Shown here piece by piece: positions 5,607 to 12,555 of a DNA stretch of 13,971 nucleotides; within the stretch, counting starts at the first letter, position 1; the number at the start of each line of letters is the position of its first letter. This stretch comes from Streptomyces exfoliatus. GTDB lineage: Bacteria > Actinomycetota > Actinomycetes > Streptomycetales > Streptomycetaceae. The notes below the pieces were generated by a model that saw only the letters and a list, made by a program, of their open reading frames with translations, made no database searches and had not been told where the DNA came from. Location: positions 1 through 13,971 of the forward strand of contig NZ_JNZP01000054.1 of NCBI RefSeq assembly GCF_000725545.1. Reading direction: 5' to 3'. Made by a program: the position numbers and the translations under genes.

Positions 5607-7346
5607 GTGGACGCGCACAGCCGTGGACGGGCGGACGAGATCGACCCCGCCGACCAGTGGGTGCTCAACCCGCAGACCGGCAACTACGAACTGCGACTGG
5701 ACCACTCCGCTGGGCAGTCACAGCCGCGGACCCCGTCGTCCAGGCCCCGCAGATCCACCGTTCCCGCTCCCGCCCCCGCCGACACCCCCGTCGAGGCGCC
5801 CGTACCCGGCCAGCGCCGTCGCCGCGCCGTCGAGCCGGGCGGCGGCGGACAGCAGCCGCCCGCGAGCCGCCGCAAGCGCAAGCAGGGCGCGTCCCGCAAG
5901 AAGAAGGTCCTGCTGTGGACCGGCGGCACGATGGCGTTCGTCCTCGTGGGCGGCGCGACCGGCGCGTATCTGCTCTACAACGAGCTCGACGGGAACATCG
6001 GCTCGGTCGACGTCGGCGACGCCGCCGTCCAGACGGAGTCGATGGACGGGCCGCTCAACATCCTGATCATCGGCAACGACGTCCGTACCGGCGAGGGCAA
6101 CGAGAGCTACGGGAACAAGACGAACGTCACCGGCCACGCCGACACGACGTTCCTCATCCACATCTCCGAGGACCGGACCAACGCGACGGCCCTGAGCATC
6201 CCCCGTGACCTCAAGATCAAGATCCCGGACTGCCCCACGAAACAGCCCGACGGCTCGACGAAGGTCATCCCGGGCTCGGTCGGCACGACCAAGTTCAACG
6301 AGTCCTTCGGTGTGAACGGCCGCGACCCGGGCTGCACGATGCGCACCATCTCGGAGATGTCCGGCCTGGGCATCAACCACTTCATGATGGTCGACTTCAA
6401 CGCCGTCAAGACGCTGTCCACCGCCGTCGGCGGCGTGAAGGTCTGCCTCGCAAAGCCCATCCGGGACAAGGAGTCCAAACTCAACCTCTCCGAGGGCGAG
6501 CACCGCATCCAGGGCGAGGACGCGCTCGCGTTCCTCCGCAACCGTCACGGGCTCGGCAACGAGAGCGACCTGGACCGCATCAAGATGCAGCAGCAGTTCC
6601 TCGCCTCGATGATGCGACAGCTCAAGGAAGACACCCTGGACAGCCCGTCGCAGCTGCTCTCGGTCGCCAACGCGGCCACCGAGGCGCTCACGGTCGACAA
6701 GGGGATAGACAGCGTCATGAAGCTGACCACCCTGGCCAAGGAGATCGGAAAGGTCGACCTGAAGAACATCAGCTTCGTGACCGTTCCGGTCGTCGACAAC
6801 CCCGACGAGCCGCCCACCAAGCGGGCGACGGTCGTCCTCAACCAGGAGCTGGCCCCTCAGGTGTTCTCGATGATCGAGAACGACATCTCCTTCACCGAGG
6901 TGAAGAAGAAGGAGAAGCAGGCCAAGGACGCCAAGGCGCAGGCCCAGGCGAAGCTCCTCCAGGGACCGCGTGCCGCGGCCGCCGACGTGCGCGTCGACGT
7001 CTACAACGGCAGCGGCATCACCGGCGCGGCGCAGTCGACCATCGTCTGGCTGCAGAACGAGCAGGGCGTGAGCCGCTCCACCAACAAGAGCAACGCCCCC
7101 GAGAAGGCGGCGAAGACCACGCTCACCTACGCACCGAACCAGGCCGATCAGGCCCGCAAGCTCGCGGACATGATGGGTCTGGCCGCCACGGCCCTCAAGC
7201 CGGGCACACAGGACGCCGGGGAGCGCGAGCCCATGACGCTCGTCCTCGGCGCCGACTTCAAGGGCGCAGGGATTTCCATGGCCGCTCCGACGAAGGCGCC
7301 GGACGTGGGTCAGGTAGAAGCAGACAAGCAGGTGTGCGCCAAGTGA
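5607..7346 (+). CDS. LCP family glycopolymer transferase with C-terminal LytR_C domain (LCP2)
   Basis: This 579-aa type II membrane protein is a predicted glycopolymer-to-peptidoglycan transferase. Its long cytoplasmic tail (1-100) begins with an acidic/aromatic segment (residues 10-31, containing DQWVLNPQTGNYELRL), continues through a Pro-rich stretch and ends in a Lys/Arg cluster (about 88-100). The membrane helix is about 101-123. The LCP domain (about 148-395) has GNDVR (156-160), HADT (177-180), SIPRD (197-201) and FLRNRH (309-314). A Lys/Ala/Gln-rich helix, possibly a coiled coil (about 431-452), links to the LytR_C domain (about 460-552, VRVDVYNGSG at its start). Cysteines are at 209, 243, 280 and 577, the last in the terminal VCAK. 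The GTG at 5607 is chosen from the ribosome site and family resemblance. Only 50 bp separate it from LCP3, so co-transcription is likely. Confidence 0.92.
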   Translation: MDAHSRGRADEIDPADQWVLNPQTGNYELRLDHSAGQSQPRTPSSRPRRSTVPAPAPADTPVEAPVPGQRRRRAVEPGGGGQQPPASRRKRKQGASRKKKVLLWTGGTMAFVLVGGATGAYLLYNELDGNIGSVDVGDAAVQTESMDGPLNILIIGNDVRTGEGNESYGNKTNVTGHADTTFLIHISEDRTNATALSIPRDLKIKIPDCPTKQPDGSTKVIPGSVGTTKFNESFGVNGRDPGCTMRTISEMSGLGINHFMMVDFNAVKTLSTAVGGVKVCLAKPIRDKESKLNLSEGEHRIQGEDALAFLRNRHGLGNESDLDRIKMQQQFLASMMRQLKEDTLDSPSQLLSVANAATEALTVDKGIDSVMKLTTLAKEIGKVDLKNISFVTVPVVDNPDEPPTKRATVVLNQELAPQVFSMIENDISFTEVKKKEKQAKDAKAQAQAKLLQGPRAAAADVRVDVYNGSGITGAAQSTIVWLQNEQGVSRSTNKSNAPEKAAKTTLTYAPNQADQARKLADMMGLAATALKPGTQDAGEREPMTLVLGADFKGAGISMAAPTKAPDVGQVEADKQVCAK

Positions 7347-7361
7347 CCCGGAAACACCGGG
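7347..7361 (+). other. Small hairpin in the LCP2-LCP3 gap
   Basis: CCCGG (7347-7351) and CCGGG (7357-7361) pair around AAACA, starting directly after the LCP2 stop codon. Five pairs are weak for a terminator. It could tune readthrough or mRNA ends between the two genes, or be chance. Confidence 0.3.
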
Positions 7362-7396
7362 ACTTGGCACGCTCCTGACTGACGAGGGGACCTGGG

Positions 7397-9148
7397 GTGG
7401 GACAGAACAGCGTGCGTGGGGAGGGGACGCGGCGACGCGTACCACGCGCCCGAGAACTGGGCTGGGACGACGACCTGTACGGCGCCGGGGAAGCCACCGG
7501 CGCCGGCGACGACGCTCCCGAGGAGAAGACGGCGCAGGCCGACGCGCCCGCGTCGACCCGCGCCGCGCGCCGGCGCGGGAACGCCGGTGGCGGTACGGGC
7601 GCGGGCGGCCGCGCCGCCGCGCGCAAGCGTGCCAAGAAGACCGGCAAGCGCAAGGTGCTGCGCTGGGTGGCGATCACCCTGTCGCTGCTGATACTCGGCA
7701 CGGCCGGCGCCGGATACCTGTACTACGAGCACCTCAACGGCAACATCCGCAGCGGCGGGCGCGCGGGCGGCGAGAGCGGCGTGAAGAAGGCCCCGCCGAA
7801 CGCGCTCGGGGACACCCCGCTCAACATCCTCCTGATCGGCTCCGACAGCCGCCAGGACGAGAAGAACATCGCCCTCGGCGGCGGCCGCAACGACAAGGAC
7901 CGCAAGCCGCTCGCCGACGTGCAGATGCTGCTGCACGTCTCGGCGGACCGCGAGAACGCGTCGATCATCTCCATTCCGCGCGACACCGTCGTCCCGATCC
8001 CGGAGTGCAAGGGCGAGGACGGCACGCCCTACGCCGCCACCACGAACCGGCCGATCAACGAGTCGCTGCAGCGCGGCGGTCCCGGCTGCACCCTCACGAC
8101 CTGGGAGAGCCTCACCGGGGTCTACATCGACCACTGGCTGATGGTCGACTTCGCCGGAGTCGTGGCCATGGCCGACGAGGTCGGCGGTGTCCCCGTCTGT
8201 GTGAGGACGGGTGTGCACGACAAGTCGACCGCGAGGGTGAAGGGCGGCTCCGGCCTGAAGCTGCGGGCGGGCACCACCGAGGTGAAGGGCGAGCAGGCGC
8301 TCCAGTGGCTGCGCACCCGGCACGCGTTCGGCAGCGACCAGAACCGTGCCAAGGCCCAGCACATGTACATGAACGGCATGATGAAGAAGCTCCAGAGCCA
8401 GAACGCCTGGACGGACACCGCGCGGCTGACGGGTCTTGCCGAGACCGCCACGAAGGCCCTTCAGGTCTCCGACGGCCTCAAGACGGTGAAGAAGCTCTTC
8501 GACCTGTCGATGCAGCTCAAGAACGTGAAGCTCGACCGCCTCACGACGGCGACGGTCCCGACCGACCCGTACCGGCTCAACCCCGACGCGTGGCTCCAGC
8601 TGAGGCCCTCCGCCGCCGACAAGATGTGGGCGATGCTCCGGGACGACGTCGCCTTCGACAAGAACGGCGACAAGGCCGACGGGACGACGAAGCCCAAGCC
8701 CTCCACGAAGCCGAAGACGCCCGCCGAGGCCCCCGGCTCCTTCGTCGTGACCGTCGTCAACGGCACCGACGGCGGCGGCGAACCGGCCGTCGAGGGCCGG
8801 GCGCGAGACCTGGCCGAGATCCTCAAGGGCAAGGGCTTCACGCAGGCCGACGCCTCCAAGAACGGCGGGGGCCGCAAGGACTCCGTGGTCACCTATCCCA
8901 AGGCGGACGGCGACCAGGGCAAGGCGAACGCCCTCTCCGTGGCCAAGGCGCTCGGACTGCCCGACTCGGCCGCACGGGCCGCCGCGGACGACACCGGGGG
9001 CATCACCCTGGTCGTCGGCGCCGACTGGCGCGAAGGCGGCACGTACAAGAAGCCGACGGCCGTCGCGGGCGACCTTCCCGAGGGCGCCGACGACAAGGCG
9101 GACTGCATGGACGTCTACTCGGTCTACAAGTGGGACGGGAAGAGCTGA
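7397..9148 (+). CDS. LCP family glycopolymer transferase with C-terminal LytR_C domain (LCP3)
   Basis: This 583-aa type II membrane protein has the same layout as LCP2. The cytoplasmic tail (1-86) carries LGWDDDLYGAG (21-31) and a Lys/Arg cluster before the membrane helix (about 87-110). The LCP domain (about 141-390) has GSDSR (148-152), a longer loop up to ADV (173-175, where others have S/A-D-T), SIPRD (192-196) and LRTRH (305-309). The following helix is SDQNRAKAQHMYM, an odd variant of the usual Asp-Arg-Gln-Gln-Phe helix. A Lys/Pro/Thr linker (about 428-446) leads to LytR_C (about 448-545, VTVVNGTDGGG at its start). Cysteines are at 204, 231, 268 and 570. Unlike its paralogues, it continues 13 residues past the last Cys with a Tyr-rich tail. 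The GTG at 7397 follows GAGGGGA (7384-7390). It ends in a strong terminator shared with the convergent glycosyltransferase. Confidence 0.92.
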   Translation: MGQNSVRGEGTRRRVPRARELGWDDDLYGAGEATGAGDDAPEEKTAQADAPASTRAARRRGNAGGGTGAGGRAAARKRAKKTGKRKVLRWVAITLSLLILGTAGAGYLYYEHLNGNIRSGGRAGGESGVKKAPPNALGDTPLNILLIGSDSRQDEKNIALGGGRNDKDRKPLADVQMLLHVSADRENASIISIPRDTVVPIPECKGEDGTPYAATTNRPINESLQRGGPGCTLTTWESLTGVYIDHWLMVDFAGVVAMADEVGGVPVCVRTGVHDKSTARVKGGSGLKLRAGTTEVKGEQALQWLRTRHAFGSDQNRAKAQHMYMNGMMKKLQSQNAWTDTARLTGLAETATKALQVSDGLKTVKKLFDLSMQLKNVKLDRLTTATVPTDPYRLNPDAWLQLRPSAADKMWAMLRDDVAFDKNGDKADGTTKPKPSTKPKTPAEAPGSFVVTVVNGTDGGGEPAVEGRARDLAEILKGKGFTQADASKNGGGRKDSVVTYPKADGDQGKANALSVAKALGLPDSAARAAADDTGGITLVVGADWREGGTYKKPTAVAGDLPEGADDKADCMDVYSVYKWDGKS

Positions 9149-9168
9149 CTCCCGCACCCGCGTGAACG

Positions 9169-9204
9169 CCGACGGCCGGGCCCCGTGAGGGACCCGGCCG
9201 TCGG
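9169..9204. terminator. Bidirectional terminator between LCP3 and glycosyltransferase
   Basis: CCGACGGCCGGG (9169-9180) pairs perfectly with CCCGGCCGTCGG (9193-9204). Inside, CCC (9182-9184) pairs with GGG (9189-9191) around a GTGA loop after one mismatch, giving about 15 pairs in all. It starts 21 bases after the LCP3 stop and ends 17 bases before the glycosyltransferase stop, so it serves both convergent genes. Confidence 0.88.
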
Positions 9205-9220
9205 GCGTGTACGGGGGCGG

Positions 9221-10261
9221 TCAGACCGTCTCGGTCTCGCCGGCCCTCACCGCCGGGCGGCGGCTCGCGATGACCTTCTTCGCCAGGGAGCGGGGGCTCG
9301 TCAGGAAGCCGTACCCCCACGACATGTGCATCGTCGCCAGGGCCACCGGGATCTGGAGGCGGGCCTTGAGCGGGAGGCCCTTGCCCGCCGGGACCGAGCC
9401 CGCCGTGATCGCGGCGAGGTAGCCGGCCGGGATCACGAAGCCGAGCGGGGTCAGGGCGGCGCCCACGACCAGGCCGGCGGCGATGGCGCAGACGGCGACC
9501 GGCGGGGCCAGGTAGCGGAGGTTGATGGAGCCCTGGTGGTAGCGGGCCACCACGTGGCGCCAGCGGCCGTAGTCCTTGTACTGCTTGGCGAGGGCCTTCA
9601 CGGAGGGCCTCGGGCGGTACTGGACGCGCAGCTCGGGCGAGAACCAGATCAGGCCGCCGGCCTCGCGGATGCGGAAGTTCAGCTCCCAGTCCTGGGCGCG
9701 GATGAACTCCACGTTGTAGCCGCCCTGCTGTTCGAGCGCCTCGCGGCGGAAGACACCCAGGTACACGGTCTCCGCCGGGCCCGCCTCGCCGCCCGTGTGG
9801 AAGGCGGCGTTGCCGACGCCGATCTTCGAGGTCATCGCGGCGGCGACCGCGTCCTCCCAGGCGTTCTCGCCCTCGGCGTGCATGACGCCGCCGACGTTCT
9901 GCGCGCCGGTCTCCTCCAGGAGCCGGACGGCGGTGGAGATGTAGTTCGGCGAGAGCATGCCGTGGCCGTCGACGCGCACCACGATGGGGTGGCGCGAGGC
10001 CTTGATCGCCGCGTTGAGTGCGGCGGGCGTGCGGCCGGTGGGGTTCGGCACGGTCTTGACGCGGGCTCGTGAATCCGACGCGGATTCTCGTACGAGTTCG
10101 GCGGCGATCTCGTCGGTGCGGTCCGTGGACGGGCCGAGCGCGATCACCACCTCCATCTCGCCGTCGTATTCCTGCTCCAGGATGTGGCGAACCGAGGTGC
10201 GCAGGTACCGCTCCTCGTTGAGGACCGGCATGATCACGGAGACGGGGGGCATGGCGTTCAC
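9221..10261 (-). CDS. Family 2 glycosyltransferase with C-terminal membrane helices (ExoA-like)
   Basis: This 346-aa membrane-anchored glycosyltransferase faces the cytoplasm and probably uses a nucleotide-sugar donor; its acceptor is unknown. The GT-A domain opens with PPVSVIMPVLNEERYL, has STDRTDEI in the donor region and RVDGHG (about 96-101) at the DXD-like metal site. QDWELNFRI (about 190-198) carries the likely base Asp191, and GRWRHV (about 232-237) takes the place of the QxxRW-like segment. Three hydrophobic stretches follow (about 252-270, 272-290, 302-321). The fold and layout resemble ExoA-type polysaccharide enzymes. The GTG at 10261-10259 (MNAMPPVS) is preferred; an ATG nine bases later is possible. 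The frame is open to 10318, but that extension has no family character. No ribosome site precedes the GTG, fitting a leaderless message. It is divergent from LCP4, suggesting work on a glycan that LCP enzymes attach (inference). Confidence 0.87.
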   Translation of the reverse strand: MNAMPPVSVIMPVLNEERYLRTSVRHILEQEYDGEMEVVIALGPSTDRTDEIAAELVRESASDSRARVKTVPNPTGRTPAALNAAIKASRHPIVVRVDGHGMLSPNYISTAVRLLEETGAQNVGGVMHAEGENAWEDAVAAAMTSKIGVGNAAFHTGGEAGPAETVYLGVFRREALEQQGGYNVEFIRAQDWELNFRIREAGGLIWFSPELRVQYRPRPSVKALAKQYKDYGRWRHVVARYHQGSINLRYLAPPVAVCAIAAGLVVGAALTPLGFVIPAGYLAAITAGSVPAGKGLPLKARLQIPVALATMHMSWGYGFLTSPRSLAKKVIASRRPAVRAGETETV

Positions 10262-10269
10262 GGTCGGCC

Positions 10270-10275
10270 ACGTTA
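10270..10275 (-). promoter_or_regulatory. Candidate -10 for a leaderless glycosyltransferase mRNA
   Basis: On the minus strand TAACGT (complement of 10270-10275) ends eight bases before the GTG at 10261, so transcription would begin at or next to the start codon. This agrees with the absence of a ribosome site. No good -35 box is visible. Confidence 0.3.
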
Positions 10276-10373
10276 CCGCGAATGGGGGACAGCGGTGCGC
10301 GCCGCACGGGTGGCGCACCCTTGCGCTGATCGTATGGGCCTACCGTGCTCACGGTTCCCTTTGTCACACCCGC

Positions 10374-10380
10374 GGAGGTG
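10374..10380 (+). promoter_or_regulatory. Ribosome binding site GGAGGTG deciding the LCP4 start
   Basis: GGAGGTG lies seven bases before the GTG at 10388. It overrides the in-frame ATG at 10184, which would overlap the divergent glycosyltransferase and add residues without family resemblance. Confidence 0.85.
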
Positions 10381-10387
10381 TCCGTCC

Positions 10388-11854
10388 GTGCCCACACCGC
10401 CCCGCACGCCCCGTCCCCGGCCCGCCGCCCGTCGCGTGCCGGTCCGTCGGCCGCGGCGGCGCCCCCGGTGGGGGATGCGGATGGCGACGGCGCTCTCCGT
10501 GGCGGTGCTCGCGGCCGGCGGCATCGGGCACGCCGTGGTGACCGGTCTCGACACCGGGATCACCCGGGTCGACCCCTTCAAGGACATGAAGAACCGGCCG
10601 CAGGCCGGGCACGGGATGAACATCCTCGTCGTCGGCACCGACGGCCGGGACCGGATCACCCCGGAGGAGAAGGCGAAGTACAGGCTGGGCGGCGCGCCCT
10701 GCCACTGCACCGACACCGTGATGCTCGTGCACATCTCCGAGGACCGGGAGCGGGCGAGCGTCGTCAGCCTGCCCCGGGACTCGTACGCGGAGATGCCCGA
10801 GCACACCGACCTCACCAGCGGGAAGAAGCACCAGGCGCATCCGGTGAAGCTGAACGCGGCGTACGCCGAGGGCGGGCCGGGGCTGACCGTGCGGACCGTC
10901 GAGTCGATGACCGGCGTCAAGATCGACCACTATCTGGAGGTCGACTTCACCAGCTTCATGCGGACCGTGGACGCGGTCGGCGGGGTGCAGATCTGTACGA
11001 CCCGGGCCGTGAAGGACGCGTACAGCGGGCTCGACCTGCCGGCCGGCACCCATGAGCTCGACGGCGGGCAGGCACTCCAGTACGTACGCTCCCGGCACAT
11101 CGACGGGGCCGCCGACATCGGGCGGATGCAGCGGCAGCAGCGTTTCCTCGCCGCCCTCATCGAGCGGACGACCAGCGGCGGGGTGCTGCTCAACCCGGTG
11201 CGGTTCCGTGAGGTGGCCACGACCATGCTGGGCTCGGTCCGGGCCGACGAGGACTTCGGTACGGACCAGCTGTTCGCCCTCGCCAAGGCGATGCGCGGCT
11301 TCACCCCGGCGTCGTCGGAGTTCGTGTCCGTGCCGATCGGGGACATGAGCTTCCCCGTGAAGGGGATCGGCTCGACGGTGAAGTGGGACGCGTCGAAGGC
11401 GCAGAAGCTGTTCCAGGCGCTGCGGGAGGACCGGCCGCTGGCCCCCGTGAAGCCCGCTTCCTCCTCGAAGGCGCCGAAGGCCTCCGTCGTGGACGTGGCT
11501 CCGCGCACGGTGCGGGTGCAGGTCTACAACGGGACCCGGACGGACGGGCTCGGCCGGAAGGTCGACGACGCGCTGCGCGGGACCGGCTTCGACACCACCC
11601 GGACGCCGATGACCGGGGCCGGGAAGGAACGGGCCCGGACGGTCGTGGAGTACGACCCGCGCTGGGACCGCTCGGCGAAGACCCTCGCGGCGGCGCTGCC
11701 GGGGGCGGAGCTGAAGGCGGTGGCGGGACGCGGCGGGACCCTGCGGGTGACGGTCGGGGCGGACTACAAGGGGGTGCGGGCGGTACGGGCGGAGGACGCG
11801 GGGCGGTCGGGGCCGTTCGAGGCGGTCACGGGAGACCGGGTGGTGTGTCCGTGA
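10388..11854 (+). CDS. LCP family glycopolymer transferase with C-terminal LytR_C domain (LCP4)
   Basis: This 488-aa type II membrane protein has a short, strongly basic cytoplasmic tail (1-30, rich in Arg and Pro), one membrane helix (about 31-53) and an LCP domain (about 76-320). Signatures are GTDGR (83-87), CTDT (107-110), SLPRD (127-131) and VRSRH (233-237), so the catalytic set looks intact. KLNAAYA (154-160) and IDHY (179-182) tie it to LCP5 rather than LCP1-3. LytR_C covers about 374-462 (VRVQVYNGT at its start), and the protein ends GDRVVCP. Cysteines are at 105, 107, 203 and 487. The CHC at 105-107, right before the conserved Asp, is peculiar to this paralogue here. The start is fixed by a strong ribosome site. 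It converges on the thioesterase with only 37 bp between stops and no clear terminator. Confidence 0.92.
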   Translation: MPTPPRTPRPRPAARRVPVRRPRRRPRWGMRMATALSVAVLAAGGIGHAVVTGLDTGITRVDPFKDMKNRPQAGHGMNILVVGTDGRDRITPEEKAKYRLGGAPCHCTDTVMLVHISEDRERASVVSLPRDSYAEMPEHTDLTSGKKHQAHPVKLNAAYAEGGPGLTVRTVESMTGVKIDHYLEVDFTSFMRTVDAVGGVQICTTRAVKDAYSGLDLPAGTHELDGGQALQYVRSRHIDGAADIGRMQRQQRFLAALIERTTSGGVLLNPVRFREVATTMLGSVRADEDFGTDQLFALAKAMRGFTPASSEFVSVPIGDMSFPVKGIGSTVKWDASKAQKLFQALREDRPLAPVKPASSSKAPKASVVDVAPRTVRVQVYNGTRTDGLGRKVDDALRGTGFDTTRTPMTGAGKERARTVVEYDPRWDRSAKTLAAALPGAELKAVAGRGGTLRVTVGADYKGVRAVRAEDAGRSGPFEAVTGDRVVCP

Positions 11855-11891
11855 CCGTTGGTCGGGGCCGAGGGCCGGTCGCCCGGCGTTC

Positions 11892-12425
11892 TCAGTCCTC
11901 GTAGCCCTCGGCCGCGCGGCGTTCCCTCAGTTCCTTGATGGCCTGGCGGCGGGAGAGGCGGTGGGTGCGGCGGATCTGGGCTTCCTGGTGGCGGCGCTTG
12001 TCCTGTTCCGTCTCGGGGACGACCTGCGGGACCCGGCGCGGCTTGCCGTCCGCGTCGACGGCGGCGAAGACCAGATAGGCGGAGCCGACCTGGGTGGCGG
12101 GCGTCGACTCGTTCCAGCGTTCGGCCATGACCCGGACGCCGACCTCCATGGAGGACCGGCCGGTCCAGTTGACCTGGGCCTTCACGTGCAGCAGGTCCCC
12201 GACCCGCACCGGCTCGAGGAACACCATCTCGTCCATCGAGGCGGTGACCGCGGGACCGCCCGAGTGCCGGCCCGCGACGGCGCCCGCCGCGTCGTCCACC
12301 AGCTTCATGATCACGCCGCCGTGCACCGTACCGAGCAGGTTGGTGTCGTGGCTGGTCATGATGTGGCTGAGGGTGGTGCGGGAGGCGGAGGTGGGCTTGC
12401 CCGGGATATCGCCCTGATCTGTCAT
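11892..12425 (-). CDS. Acyl-CoA thioesterase, hotdog fold (YciA/BACH type)
   Basis: This 177-aa cytoplasmic enzyme would hydrolyse acyl-CoA to free acid and CoA. TSHDTNLLGTVHGGVIMKLVDD (residues 24-45) is the hotdog signature: Asn29 and Asp44 are 15 apart, matching the catalytic Asn/Asp spacing of brain acyl-CoA hydrolase. MDEMVFLEPVRVGD (64-77) and WTGRSSMEV (87-95) are the later family strands. The C-terminus (about 130-175) is a charged Arg/Lys/Glu helix beyond the core domain. The ATG at 12425 is chosen by family resemblance (MTDQGDIPGKPTSASRTTL). An ATG at 12437, with AGGA eight bases upstream, would add four residues and is nearly as likely. The frame is open to 12557 but would overlap the LCP5 start. 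Its chain-length preference is unknown, and it has no obvious role in wall assembly. Confidence 0.9.
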   Translation of the reverse strand: MTDQGDIPGKPTSASRTTLSHIMTSHDTNLLGTVHGGVIMKLVDDAAGAVAGRHSGGPAVTASMDEMVFLEPVRVGDLLHVKAQVNWTGRSSMEVGVRVMAERWNESTPATQVGSAYLVFAAVDADGKPRRVPQVVPETEQDKRRHQEAQIRRTHRLSRRQAIKELRERRAAEGYED

Positions 12426-12542
12426 GCCCTCCACCATATGCCGGGTCCTGTCGGGGTCGCCGTTCGGTCCGCTTTGCATCAGCTTGGCAACAGCACCGGT
12501 CCGATGTTCCACCCGGCCTGTCGCCCGTAAAGCCCTGACCGG

Positions 12543-12548
12543 CACACT
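12543..12548 (+). promoter_or_regulatory. Possible -10 for a leaderless LCP5 mRNA
   Basis: CACACT ends seven bases before the ATG at 12556. It differs from TAnnnT at the first base. No ribosome site is visible upstream of the ATG, so a leaderless message is a reasonable but weak guess. Confidence 0.2.
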
Positions 12549-12555
12549 GGACCGC

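Noticed and set aside
7363..7370. TTGGCAC in the LCP2-LCP3 gap as a promoter -35 or CIRCE-like half site
   Set aside because: No matching -10 at proper spacing and no second half site.
5718..7445. 575-codon open frame antisense to LCP2
   Set aside because: It is a mirror of the LCP2 coding frame, with Leu/Val/Asp/Gly-biased sequence and no family resemblance.
7310..9157. 615-codon open frame antisense to LCP3
   Set aside because: It is a shadow of the LCP3 frame and crosses its terminator side without family motifs.
10184..10387. N-terminal extension of LCP4 to ATG 10184
   Set aside because: It overlaps the divergent glycosyltransferase, and a strong ribosome site marks the GTG at 10388.
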